The position numbers and the translations under genes are program-made. The notes beneath the pieces were generated by a model that worked only from the letters and a program-made list of their open reading frames with translations, made no database searches and had not been told where the DNA came from. Below are positions 34,371-43,648 of a DNA stretch of 64,000 nt, in pieces (the stretch's first letter is position 1; each line of letters begins with the position of its first letter). This DNA is from Paenibacillus sabuli. Lineage in GTDB: Bacteria > Bacillota > Bacilli > Paenibacillales > Paenibacillaceae. The stretch is taken from NCBI RefSeq assembly GCF_014705605.1, contig NZ_JACXIZ010000020.1:1-64000 (forward strand), read 5' to 3'.

Positions 34371-36683
34371 ATGGCCGAATCAGATCAAGCAATCTATAAA
34401 GACGCGTCGCGCTCCCCGCAGGAGCGGGCGGACGACCTGCTGGCGCGCATGACCGCGGACGAGAAGATCGGGCAGACCGTGCAATTGTTCGGCTGGCAGA
34501 CCTACCGTCGCGCGGGCGAGACGGTCGAGCTGGAGGCGAGCTTCGTCGAGGCGGTGCGGCGCGGCGAAATCGGCGCGCTCTACGGCACGCTGCGGGCCGA
34601 TCCCTGGACCAAGGTGACGCTGGAGACCGGGCTCTCGCCTCGCGCCGGTGCGGAGGCCGTCAATCGGCTGCAGCGCTGCGCGATCGAGCAGTCGCGCCTG
34701 GGCATCCCGCTCATCATCGGCGAGGAGTGCTCGCACGGCCACATGGCGATCGGGGCGACGGTGTTCCCGGTGCCCCTGACGATCGGCTCGACCTGGAACA
34801 CGGAGCTGTACGCTCGCATGTGCCGGGCCGTGGCGCTGGAGACGCGCAGCCAGGGCGGCTCGATGACGTACTCGCCGGTGCTGGACGTCGTGCGCGATCC
34901 ACGCTGGGGCCGGACGGAGGAGAATTTCGCCGAGGACCCGTATCTGGTCGGCGTATTCGGCGAGACGGCGGTACGCAGTATGCAGGGCGAGCGGCTGGAC
35001 GGACTTGGCAGTATCGGCGTGACGCTCAAGCACTACGTCGCCTACGGCGCGACGGAGGGCGGGCGCAACGGCGCGCCGGCCCACATCGGCATGCGCGAGC
35101 TGCACGAGATTGACCTGGAGCCGTTCCGCCGTGCCGTGCTGGCGGGGGCGATGTCGGTGATGCCGGCCTACAACGAGGTCGACGGCATCCCTTGCACGTC
35201 GAACCGTTATTTGCTGACCGACGTGCTGCGCAAGCAGTGGGGCTTCGACGGCTTCGTCATCACCGACTGCGGTGCGATCAATATGTTGCACAAGGGGCAC
35301 AACGTCGCCGAGGACGGCGCGCACGCGAGCGCGCTGTCGATGCGTGCGGGCGTCGACATGGAGATGAGCGGCGTCATGTTCGCCAAGCATCTCAAGGGCG
35401 CGCTGGAACGCGGCCTGATCACGACCGCCGAGCTCGACGCGGCGGTACGGGCGATCCTGATCGCCAAGCTGCGTCTCGGTCTGTTCGAGCAGCCGTATGC
35501 CGATCCGGAGCGTGCGGCGCAGGTCATCGGCTCGGACGCGCATCGCGGTATCGCCCGCGAGGTGGCGGCCGAGGGGGCGGTGCTGCTCAAGAACGAGCGC
35601 GCGGCGCTGCCGCTGGCGCCGTCGCTGCGCAAGCTGGCGGTCATCGGTCCGAATGCCGACCGCGGCTATCATCAGCTCGGCGACTATACTTCGCCGCAGC
35701 CGCCGGGCCGAGTGGCGACTGTGCTGGACGGCCTGCGGGCGCAGCTGGAGCCGAGCGGCTGCGACGTGCGCTACGCTCCCGGCTGCCGCGTGCGCGGGCA
35801 ATCGCGCGAGGGCTTCGAGCAGGCGCTCGCCTGTGCGGCGGACGCCGAAGCGATCGTGCTCGTGCTGGGCGGATCCAGCGGTCGCGACTTCGGCGAGGGC
35901 AGCATCGACCTGCGCACCGGCGCCTCGGTCGTGACCGGCAATGCCGAGCACGATATGGACTGCGGCGAAGGCATCGACCGCGCCGCGCTGGCGCTGTCCG
36001 GCGTGCAGCTGGAGCTGGCGCAAGCGATTCGCGAGCTGGACAAGCCGTTGATCGTCGTCTATATCAACGGTCGCCCGATTGTCGAGCCGTGGATCGACGC
36101 GCATGCCGATGCGATCCTCGAGGCCTGGTATCCCGGACAGGAAGGCGGCCATGCGATCGCCGATCTGCTGCTCGGCCGCGTCAATCCGTCGGGCAAGCTG
36201 ACGGTCTCGATCCCGCGTCATGCCGGCCAAGTGCCGCTCGTCTACAACAACAAGCGCACGCGCGGCCGTTATCTGGAGACGGACATGTCGCCGCGCTACC
36301 CGTTCGGCCACGGACTCAGCTACACGACGTTCGAATACGGCGAGCTGCGCCTGGGCGCAGCCGAGATCGCGGCGGACGGCGTCACGGAGGCGGTCGTCGA
36401 GGTGACCAACACCGGCGCTGTGGCCGGGGCCGAGGTCGTCCAGTTGTACGTCACCGACGTCATCGCCTCGTTCGCGCGTCCCGAGCGCGAGCTCAAGGGT
36501 TTTGTCAAGGTACAGCTGCAACCGGGCGAGCGGGCGACAGTGCGCTTTGCACTCGGCGCGGAGCAATTGCAGATGCTGGACCGCGAGCTGCGTCCGGTCG
36601 TCGAGCCGGGCGAATTCGTCATCCGGGTCGGGGGCTCGTCCGCGAGCGGACGGGAAGCGGCGCTGCGCGTCAGCGCCGGCTGA
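34371..36683 (+). CDS. glycoside hydrolase family 3 (beta-glucosidase/beta-xylosidase type)
   Basis: 770 residues, full-length three-domain GH3: a TIM barrel (about 20-350), an alpha/beta sandwich (about 395-600) and a fibronectin-III-like domain (about 660-765). The catalytic nucleophile is Asp299 in GFVITDCGAI; the common SDW is TDC here. No signal peptide, so it acts in the cytoplasm on imported oligosaccharides. ATG after AAGGAGTGAACGGACAAC. First of three glycoside hydrolase genes in a row (gaps of 53 and 3 bases). Exact beta-linked sugar is unknown. Confidence 0.92.
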   Translation: MAESDQAIYKDASRSPQERADDLLARMTADEKIGQTVQLFGWQTYRRAGETVELEASFVEAVRRGEIGALYGTLRADPWTKVTLETGLSPRAGAEAVNRLQRCAIEQSRLGIPLIIGEECSHGHMAIGATVFPVPLTIGSTWNTELYARMCRAVALETRSQGGSMTYSPVLDVVRDPRWGRTEENFAEDPYLVGVFGETAVRSMQGERLDGLGSIGVTLKHYVAYGATEGGRNGAPAHIGMRELHEIDLEPFRRAVLAGAMSVMPAYNEVDGIPCTSNRYLLTDVLRKQWGFDGFVITDCGAINMLHKGHNVAEDGAHASALSMRAGVDMEMSGVMFAKHLKGALERGLITTAELDAAVRAILIAKLRLGLFEQPYADPERAAQVIGSDAHRGIAREVAAEGAVLLKNERAALPLAPSLRKLAVIGPNADRGYHQLGDYTSPQPPGRVATVLDGLRAQLEPSGCDVRYAPGCRVRGQSREGFEQALACAADAEAIVLVLGGSSGRDFGEGSIDLRTGASVVTGNAEHDMDCGEGIDRAALALSGVQLELAQAIRELDKPLIVVYINGRPIVEPWIDAHADAILEAWYPGQEGGHAIADLLLGRVNPSGKLTVSIPRHAGQVPLVYNNKRTRGRYLETDMSPRYPFGHGLSYTTFEYGELRLGAAEIAADGVTEAVVEVTNTGAVAGAEVVQLYVTDVIASFARPERELKGFVKVQLQPGERATVRFALGAEQLQMLDRELRPVVEPGEFVIRVGGSSASGREAALRVSAG

Positions 36684-36736
36684 ATCATAGGCCGGCTGAA
36701 TAATAGGAAGACAACAGAGAGGAGCGATAATGCCAC

Positions 36737-38077
36737 ATGGATTCGAGATTCAAGCTGCCTACGATTGAGATGCCCGACTTGCCGCTGCCGCCGTCGATCG
36801 CGGCGGAGCTGACTGCGGCGCGCGAGCGGCTGACGGGCCGGCCGGCGCTGCAGCGGCTGTACGCCAACTGCTTCCCCAATACGCTGCAGACGACGACGAA
36901 GCGAATGGACGACGGCACGACGTTCGTCATCACCGGCGATATCCCCGCGATGTGGCTGCGCGACTCGGTCGAGCAGGTGATGCATTATATGCCGTTCGCC
37001 CGGGAGGACGAGGCGCTGCGCAATCTGCTGCGCGGACTCGTGCGTCGTCACGCGGTCTGCCTGCTGCACGATCCGTACGCCAATGCCTTCAACGAAGCGG
37101 ATAACGGCAATCACTGGGATGCCCATGACCAGACCGACATGTCCGGCTGGGTGTGGGAGCGCAAGTTCGAGCTGGACTCGCCGTGCTTCAGCGTGCGGCT
37201 CGCCTATCACTACTGGAAAGCGACGGACGACGCGTCGGTGTTCGACGAGCCGCTGCGCGCGGCGATGGGGGCTGTCGTACGGCTGTTCGGGATCGAGCAG
37301 CATCATGCCGAGCGCTCGACCTATCGCTTCATGCGCACGAACTGCCCCGCGCTCGACACGCTCGCCCACGACGGGGCAGGCACGCCGGTCGGGTATACGG
37401 GCATGGTATGGTCGGGCTTCCGTCCGAGCGACGACGCCTGCGCGTACCACTACCACATCCCGTCCAACATGATGGCCGTCGTGGCGCTGCGCCAGCTGCA
37501 GGAGATGATGCAGGCCTGGGGCGCACCAGCGGACGAGCTGGAGCGGGTGCAGACGCTGGAGCGCGAGATCGATGCGGGCATTCGCGCGTACGGCATCGTC
37601 TCGCATCCCGAATTCGGGGAGATCTACGCCTACGAGACCGACGGGCTTGGCCATCACTGTCTGCTCGACGACGCGGGCACGCCCGGTCTGCTCTCGATTC
37701 CGTACATCGGCTACGCAGGCGCGGACGACCCGATCTATCGCAATACGCGCCGCTTCGCGCTGAGCGCGGCCAACCCGTATTACTATGAGGGGCGCGCCGC
37801 CTCCGGCATCGGCAGCCCGCATACCCCGGAGCGCTACATCTGGCATATGGCGCTTTCGATGCAGGGCTTGACCGCAGAATCGCAGGAGGAGCAGCTGCGC
37901 GTGCTGGAGCTGCTGGAGCGGACCGACGCCGGCACCGGGTTCATGCACGAGGGCTTTCACGCCGACGACCCTTCCGTCTATACGCGCCCCTGGTTCGCCT
38001 GGTCCAACAGTCTGTTCGCGCGCTTCGTCCGCGAGCTGCTGGAGAGCGGCGTACTGGCACCCCGAGAGGAGACGTAA
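36737..38077 (+). CDS. glycoside hydrolase family 125 (exo-alpha-1,6-mannosidase)
   Basis: 446 residues, the normal GH125 length. The signature VITGDIPAMWLRDSVEQ lies at about residues 64-80 and YANAFNEADNGNHWDAHD follows near 115. GH125 enzymes remove terminal alpha-1,6-mannose from N-glycan or yeast-mannan oligosaccharides by an inverting mechanism. No signal peptide, so cytoplasmic. Middle gene of the hydrolase operon, and the best clue to its substrate: mannose-containing glycans. Confidence 0.92.
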   Translation: MDSRFKLPTIEMPDLPLPPSIAAELTAARERLTGRPALQRLYANCFPNTLQTTTKRMDDGTTFVITGDIPAMWLRDSVEQVMHYMPFAREDEALRNLLRGLVRRHAVCLLHDPYANAFNEADNGNHWDAHDQTDMSGWVWERKFELDSPCFSVRLAYHYWKATDDASVFDEPLRAAMGAVVRLFGIEQHHAERSTYRFMRTNCPALDTLAHDGAGTPVGYTGMVWSGFRPSDDACAYHYHIPSNMMAVVALRQLQEMMQAWGAPADELERVQTLEREIDAGIRAYGIVSHPEFGEIYAYETDGLGHHCLLDDAGTPGLLSIPYIGYAGADDPIYRNTRRFALSAANPYYYEGRAASGIGSPHTPERYIWHMALSMQGLTAESQEEQLRVLELLERTDAGTGFMHEGFHADDPSVYTRPWFAWSNSLFARFVRELLESGVLAPREET

Positions 38078-38080
38078 CGC

Positions 38081-41000
38081 ATGACGACAGTTATTTTTTA
38101 TGATCCGACCTTCCCGTACGACGGAGAGCGCCCCGCCGAGGAGACGCTGCAGACGCTGGCGCGGCTCGGCAAGATCGTGGACGCGGACGCGCTGGCGGAG
38201 ACGCTGGCAGCGGCAGACGTCCTGATCCAACTGCACGGCGCCTACTTCCCCAAGGCAGCCTGGTCCGCCATCGCCGGCCACCTCCGGCGCGGCGGCGGCT
38301 TCGTCCATCTGGGCGGGGCGCCGGTGCGCGTCCCGGTGTATCGGTCTGCGGACGGCGTCTGGCGCTGCGAGCCGGAGCAGACAGGCTATCACCAGACCCT
38401 GGGCATCCACCAGGTCGTGGAGGCGCAGGGGCGTCCGGCGGTGCGCTATCGCGCCTCGGATACGATCCCGTTGCTCGCCGGCCGCGAGCATGTGCTCGGC
38501 ATCGGGCCGACCAAGAGCCTCGTCCTGCATGCGACGACGCTCGACGATCATCCGCGCGAGGGCGGGACGAGCGGTCCGATGGACGCGCACATTTACCCGC
38601 TGCTGACAGCGGTAGCGGCGGGCGGCCGCGAGGTCGCCGCCCCGGCGGTGCTGCTCGAGCACACCAAGGGCGCATACAGCGGCGGCCGCTGGATCTTCCT
38701 GCATCGCGTGCCGGAGCGCGGCTGCTGGCAATCGGGCGAGCTCGTCGAGCTGCTCGGCGACTGTGCGACGTATTGCGCCAGCGGTGTCACCGAGCTGTGG
38801 CTCAAGCCGAGCAGCGCTTGCTACGAGCCGGGCGAGCGCGCTGCGCTGACGATCCTGCTGCAGACGCTCGGGCGCACCGGCGCGCGCCGCGGCGGCGCCA
38901 AGCGCGCATGGCGCTTCGCGCTGCAGGTGCGGCGCGTCGAGTCGAGCGCGGAGACGGCCGTGGAGACGGCGTACAGCGGGGACGCGGCGACTCGCGCAGC
39001 GGCCGTAGAGGAGGCGCCGCCGCATAACGGACCGACAGCGCAGCGCGCAACGGCCGAGGCTGGCGAGCGCGCAGCGATGGGCGGGGCTGGACAGGCCGCT
39101 GCCGCAACGGCGCTCTGGTCCGGCGAAGCGCGGCTCGCGGATGCGGCGGATCAGGTCAGTGCGCAGCTCGTCGTGCCGGTCGACATCGAGCCGGGCCTGT
39201 ATGCGGTCGAGTGCGTCTGCGAGGCGGCGGACGGCGAGCGCCGCGTGCTGCGTCAGGGCTACTGGGGCATGGACCGGGCGCTGCTGCAGGCGGGCGATTA
39301 CCTGCGCGCGGGCCGCGATTATTTCTACCGCGACGGCAAGCCGTTCCCGATCGTCGGCATGACCTATATGACCTCCGACGTCGCGCGCAAGTTCCTGCTG
39401 CTGCCCAATGTGAACGTGTGGGAGCGCGACATGGCGCAGATGAAGGCGGCGGGCATCAATTACGTGCGGACCGGCATCTGGACGGCGTACCGGCAGATGA
39501 TGTTCATCGACGGCCATCCGTACGACGAGGTGCTGCGGGCGATCGACGCCTTCTTCCTGACTGCCAAGCGGCACGGCCTCGAGGTCACCTTCACGTTCTT
39601 CTCCTTCGCGCCGGAGGCGTGGGAGGGGGCCAATCCGTACCTCGACCCGCGCAGCCGGGCGGCGCAGAAGCGCTTCTGCGCGGCGATCGTGCGGCGTCAC
39701 GCCGATTCGACGCATGTGCATTGGGACCTGATCAACGAGCCGTCGCTGTTCCACCCGGACCGGATCTTCAGCGGCCCGCAGACGGTGCGCGATCCGTACG
39801 AGCGCCAGGCGTATGCCGACTGGCTGCGCGCGCGTCACGGCGACGACATCCGCGAGCTGCAGGCGCGCTGGAACATGACGCCGGAGGAGCTGCCGGACTT
39901 CGAGGCGGCGATGCCGCCGCGCGACACCGACGTCGTCTTCAAGCCGACGTCGATTCATCCCAAGAAGAATGCGGTGTGGCTCGACTACACGCTGTTCACG
40001 ATGGCGATGCACAACGAGTGGGCGGCCGATCTGACGGCGACGATCCGCGCCTTCCAGCCGCGTCAGCTCGTGACGGTCGGGCAGGACGAGGGGCTGTGCA
40101 GCCAGCGTCCGACGCCGTTCTTCTACGGCGAGGCGGTCGACTATACGACGGTGCATTCGTGGTGGCAGCTCGATCATCTCGTCTGGGACAGCGCGTTCAC
40201 CAAGACGCACGGTAAGCCGAACCTCGTGCAGGAGACGGGGATCATGCATGTCGAGACGCCGGAGGGCAAGTCCAAGCGCAGCGAGCAAGAGCTGCACGCG
40301 ATCCTGGAGCGCAAGTACGCCTATGCCTTCGCCGTAGCCGGGGCGGGCGCGGTGCAGTGGATCTGGAATACGAACTACTATATGAACAATGTCAACGAGT
40401 CGAATATCGGCGCGCTGCGCGCCGACGGCACGGAGAAGCCGGAGGCCGAGGTGTCGTATGATTTCGGCGCCTTCATCGGCGGGATGCGCGAGTTGTTCGG
40501 TGAGCGCCGGCTGGAGGAGATCGCGGTCGTGTTCCCGTATTCCAATGACTTCTCCACGCGCAAGCTGGTCCAGGACGCGACGATGAAGCTGAGCCGCATG
40601 CTCAGCTACCGCTTCAAGCTGCCGTATCGCGCATACGGCGAGTACCAGCTGGACGAGCTGACGGCAGGGGGCAATCCGCCGCGGCTCATCCTGGTGCCGA
40701 GCCCGCACAACTTCAGCCGCGAGGCGCTGCGGACGCTGCTGAACCATGTGCGGCATAGCGGCGGCACGCTGCTCTACACCGGGCCGATCGGGCTCGATCC
40801 GTACTGGCGCGCCGACGATGCGGCAGCCGAGTTGCTCGGGCCGCTGGCGCAGCGCAATGTGCGCCGCGAGGAAGCGCTGGCGCTCGGCGATCGCACGTAC
40901 ACCGTCGGCTTCCCGCGCATCCGCATCTCGGAGGTCGCCAAGGAAGTGCGGCTGCAGCCTGAGGAAGTGCAAGTGCAGCCACTGGAGGTATCGGATGCTA

Positions 41001-41578
41001 CGGCCGTCGCAGGCGAGCGTGGGCAGGCGAATGCAGGCGAGCATGGGCTTCGGGCGGCTAAAGGGCAGCAAGCGGCAGCGCCCGGCGCCGGGCAGCAAGA
41101 TGCGCTGGCCGGCGGGGCGGCTGCTGGAGGCCGGCAAGAGCCGGACAGCCAATCCCATATGGCTGGCGAGATAGACTCCGAGGAAGGCCTCACCCGTCTC
41201 ACAGAGCTGGAGCTGGGCAAGGGCCGTCTGATCTGGTGCCCGCTGCCGATCGAGCTGTCCGAGTCGGACGACGCGCTCGAAGCGCTGTACCGGCATGCGC
41301 TGGGCGCGGCCGGCGTGGAGCCGGAGCTGGAGTGGGAGTCCGGCGGCGAGCAGCCCGGCGTATATGGCCGCAAGCTGACGATGGCTGACGGAGCGGCATT
41401 GTTCACCTTCGTCTCGGAATCGGCGCGCCCGCATGCGATTGCCGTGCGCGATCGCGCGACCGGTCGCCGCTATGCCTTCCGCCTGCCGGCGGAGCGGGCC
41501 GTGTTGTTCGCGACCCGCGCAGACGGCGCTCTGCACAGCGTGTATCGGCCTGACGAGTCGCAGATCGACGTGGAGTAG
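38081..41578 (+). CDS. large clan GH-A glycoside hydrolase with amidotransferase-like flanks
   Basis: 1165 residues. Residues 1-270 look like a class-I-amidotransferase/ThuA-type domain (ADVLIQLHGAYFPKAAWSAI). The TIM barrel spans about 400-760, with the probable acid/base Glu553 in HWDLINEPS and nucleophile Glu718 in LVQETGIM, as in GH5/GH42-type enzymes. A beta-galactosidase-trimerisation-like domain follows (LILVPSPHNFSREALRTLL, about 870). Two Ala/Gly/Glu-rich low-complexity inserts occupy about 284-345 and 961-1036. No signal peptide. ATG three bases after the GH125 stop, so coupled. The CAZy family is not certain. Confidence 0.75.
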   Translation: MTTVIFYDPTFPYDGERPAEETLQTLARLGKIVDADALAETLAAADVLIQLHGAYFPKAAWSAIAGHLRRGGGFVHLGGAPVRVPVYRSADGVWRCEPEQTGYHQTLGIHQVVEAQGRPAVRYRASDTIPLLAGREHVLGIGPTKSLVLHATTLDDHPREGGTSGPMDAHIYPLLTAVAAGGREVAAPAVLLEHTKGAYSGGRWIFLHRVPERGCWQSGELVELLGDCATYCASGVTELWLKPSSACYEPGERAALTILLQTLGRTGARRGGAKRAWRFALQVRRVESSAETAVETAYSGDAATRAAAVEEAPPHNGPTAQRATAEAGERAAMGGAGQAAAATALWSGEARLADAADQVSAQLVVPVDIEPGLYAVECVCEAADGERRVLRQGYWGMDRALLQAGDYLRAGRDYFYRDGKPFPIVGMTYMTSDVARKFLLLPNVNVWERDMAQMKAAGINYVRTGIWTAYRQMMFIDGHPYDEVLRAIDAFFLTAKRHGLEVTFTFFSFAPEAWEGANPYLDPRSRAAQKRFCAAIVRRHADSTHVHWDLINEPSLFHPDRIFSGPQTVRDPYERQAYADWLRARHGDDIRELQARWNMTPEELPDFEAAMPPRDTDVVFKPTSIHPKKNAVWLDYTLFTMAMHNEWAADLTATIRAFQPRQLVTVGQDEGLCSQRPTPFFYGEAVDYTTVHSWWQLDHLVWDSAFTKTHGKPNLVQETGIMHVETPEGKSKRSEQELHAILERKYAYAFAVAGAGAVQWIWNTNYYMNNVNESNIGALRADGTEKPEAEVSYDFGAFIGGMRELFGERRLEEIAVVFPYSNDFSTRKLVQDATMKLSRMLSYRFKLPYRAYGEYQLDELTAGGNPPRLILVPSPHNFSREALRTLLNHVRHSGGTLLYTGPIGLDPYWRADDAAAELLGPLAQRNVRREEALALGDRTYTVGFPRIRISEVAKEVRLQPEEVQVQPLEVSDATAVAGERGQANAGEHGLRAAKGQQAAAPGAGQQDALAGGAAAGGRQEPDSQSHMAGEIDSEEGLTRLTELELGKGRLIWCPLPIELSESDDALEALYRHALGAAGVEPELEWESGGEQPGVYGRKLTMADGAALFTFVSESARPHAIAVRDRATGRRYAFRLPAERAVLFATRADGALHSVYRPDESQIDVE

Positions 41579-41896
41579 CTCCTGGGACGGCGGTTGGTCG
41601 GCCACTTGGTGGTCGACCGATCGTGCGTCGTGGATCAGGGACTGCGCAAAGTGCGCAGTCTTGGCAAAGTGCGGAGTCTTAGCTCAATGCGCATTTTGAG
41701 CACAGCGAGCATTGTGACGCCCTTGGCGCAAGGAGGTTCGCTGCTTGACGGTGGTTGATCGGCCGTGCGTCTATCGGTGCAGGAACTGCGCGTGCAGGTG
41801 AGTTTGAAAAGGGAAATGGACGGTATGATTGGAACGTGCATAAATCTGGATTTGTCGAACATAGTCGAACAGATATGTTACAATTATATTCATAGC

Positions 41897-41934
41897 CAGT
41901 GCCAATGCAGCAAGTAGAGCATGTGCAGGAAGTG
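41897..41934. repeat. left part of a 9-bp tandem repeat tract
   Basis: Degenerate 9-bp units such as ATGCAGCAA, GTAGAGCAT and GTGCAGGAA run up to the edge of the 318-bp element and resume on its other side at about 42249. The gap 41579-41896 contains nothing I can identify. Confidence 0.6.
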
Positions 41935-42248
41935 TCCATTACAGAATAACCTGGTGCGATTGAAACCGTCTCTATCCCTTCAGCATCCGCCAACGAACCT
42001 AACGGTTGCCACAGCGGCTATTGCGCCCAAAAAAGCGTCGATTGCATTGTAACGGTTGCCACAGGTCTTATTTTCTTGAAATCCATCGAAAAACGCGATT
42101 GAGGCCAAATAAGCGCTGTAGTAACCGCTAGCCTGGAAATCGCCTGAAATCGATCGAAATAAGCGCGCTGGCAACCGTTAGCTGAGGTGAGTCCGTTTAC
42201 CCGCCTGATGGATGAGCTGACTCTGGTTATTTTCGTGGAGGATCCTAA
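41931..42248 (-). repeat. 318-bp dispersed palindromic element, family B, copy 2 (inverted)
   Basis: The inverse of the copies at 5324 and 55088. AACGGTTGCC occurs at 42001 and 42051, again 50 bp apart, with two inverted copies beyond. It interrupts a 9-bp repeat tract, and the 5-bp AAGTG occurs at both edges (41930-41934 and 42247-42251). That arrangement suggests insertion into the tract. Confidence 0.85.
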
Positions 42249-42435
42249 GTGGAGCATGTGCAGCAAGTGAAGCAGGTAGAGCAAGCGAAGTAAGGGCGGC
42301 AAGGGAAGCAAGGGCAGCAAGTGAAGTAAGGACAGCAAGGGCAGCAAGGGCAGCAAGTAGAGCATGTGTAGCAATTGGAACTAGTGCAGTATGTAAAGCC
42401 AATGCTGCCATTGGAGCCAATGCCGCCAGTGATCG
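42249..42435. repeat. 9-bp degenerate tandem repeat tract
   Basis: About 20 units of a 9-bp repeat, best fit GGGCAGCAA with variants GTGAAGCAG, GTAGAGCAA and ATGCCGCCA. On the minus strand it would read as Leu-Pro-rich peptide in one frame, but there is no ribosome site. The D-threonine aldolase-like gene begins 90 bases later. Confidence 0.75.
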
Positions 42436-42527
42436 CTCGAAAGGTCCGCACAGTCCAATTAACATCGTACGCGCCCGGTCGGAATAAGCCCAATAGCGTG
42501 AAAAAGTAATCGGAAGGAGCTGACTTC

Positions 42528-43619
42528 ATGAATTTGGAGACCCCGGCACTTATCATTGAAGAGGGGCAGGTGCGGCGCAATATCGCCAAGATGGCCGGCA
42601 TCGCTGCAGCATGCGGCGTGGCGCTGCGGCCGCACGCGAAGACGCACAAACTGCCCGAGATCGCCAGGCTTCAAATTGGCGCTGGCAGCAAGGGCATCAC
42701 GACAGCCAAGCTGGCCGAAGCCGAGATCATGGCGGAGCAGGGCATCGACGATATTTTCATCGCTTATCCCATTGTCACGGAGGCGAAGCTGGAGCGCCTG
42801 GCGACGTTGAGCAGACGCATCAATGTGATTGCCGGCGTAGACAGCCTCGAAGGCGCGACGGCGATGAACGAGACGGCCCTGCGCCGCGGCGTGCCTTTGC
42901 AGGTGCGTCTTGAAGTCGACCTCGGCTTCGGCCGCACGGGCGTGCCGTACGACCATGCGCTGGAGTTGGCGGCAGCGATCGCCAAGCTGGAGGGCCTGCA
43001 ATTCCGCGGCATCTATACATTCCGCGGCTTCTTCATGAACGGGGCGCCGACCCTCGAGCTCGAAGCGGCCGGTCTGGAGGAGGGGCGCCTGATGGTCGAG
43101 CTCGCAGAGCGTATGCGAGCCGCCGGTCTAGAGGTGCGCGACGTCAGCGTCGGCTCGACCCCGACCGCTGAATATGCCGCCCGCGTGCCGGGCGTCACCG
43201 AGGTGCGTCCCGGCACCTATGTGTATTATGACCGCATGCAAGCCGTGCTCGGCTCCTGTACGCTGGACGAATGCGCCGCCGCGGTGCGCGTCACGGTCGT
43301 GAGCCGGCCGGAGCCGGGCAGGCTCGTCGTCGACGGCGGAAGCAAGACGTTCGCCACCGATGTCGGACCGGGCGCGCCGCCGCTCCATCTGATCGGCTAC
43401 GGCCACATTCTCGAAGAGCCGGACGCCGTGCTGGAGCGGGTGTCGGAAGAGCACGGCATGGTGCGCGTGCCGGAGGCATCGCCTCTCAGGGTAGGCGATG
43501 TGCTGCACATTATCCCGAATCACATCTGCAGCACGGTCAATCTGCATAGCCGGGTGTATTTGCAAGACGGCGGACAGATGCGCGAGCTGCCGGTTGCGGC
43601 GCGCGGTGCGATCACCTAG
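42528..43619 (+). CDS. D-threonine aldolase / D-serine dehydratase-like PLP enzyme
   Basis: 363 residues with the alanine-racemase-like fold III. The PLP-binding Lys lies in LRPHAKTHK (about residues 36-44), and the C-terminal metal site in IPNHICSTVNL (His and Cys near 330). Members cleave D-threonine to glycine and acetaldehyde or dehydrate D-serine, using PLP and a divalent metal. ATG after GGAAGGAGCTGACTTC. First gene of a cluster with an N-acyl-D-amino acid deacylase (29 bases downstream) and an M20 peptidase. Confidence 0.88.
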   Translation: MNLETPALIIEEGQVRRNIAKMAGIAAACGVALRPHAKTHKLPEIARLQIGAGSKGITTAKLAEAEIMAEQGIDDIFIAYPIVTEAKLERLATLSRRINVIAGVDSLEGATAMNETALRRGVPLQVRLEVDLGFGRTGVPYDHALELAAAIAKLEGLQFRGIYTFRGFFMNGAPTLELEAAGLEEGRLMVELAERMRAAGLEVRDVSVGSTPTAEYAARVPGVTEVRPGTYVYYDRMQAVLGSCTLDECAAAVRVTVVSRPEPGRLVVDGGSKTFATDVGPGAPPLHLIGYGHILEEPDAVLERVSEEHGMVRVPEASPLRVGDVLHIIPNHICSTVNLHSRVYLQDGGQMRELPVAARGAIT

Positions 43620-43648
43620 ACTGATCGATTGGAAGGAGAGGCGCCAAC

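Noticed and set aside
36320-41605. A 1761-codon open frame on the minus strand opposite the glycoside hydrolase operon
   Set aside because: It is antisense to three well-supported genes, has no ribosome site, and its Arg/Ala/Leu-rich composition is typical of high-GC shadow frames.
42018-42465. Leu-rich repeat proteins on the minus strand of the 9-bp tract
   Set aside because: The composition follows directly from the 9-bp repeat, with no ribosome site and no conserved flanks.
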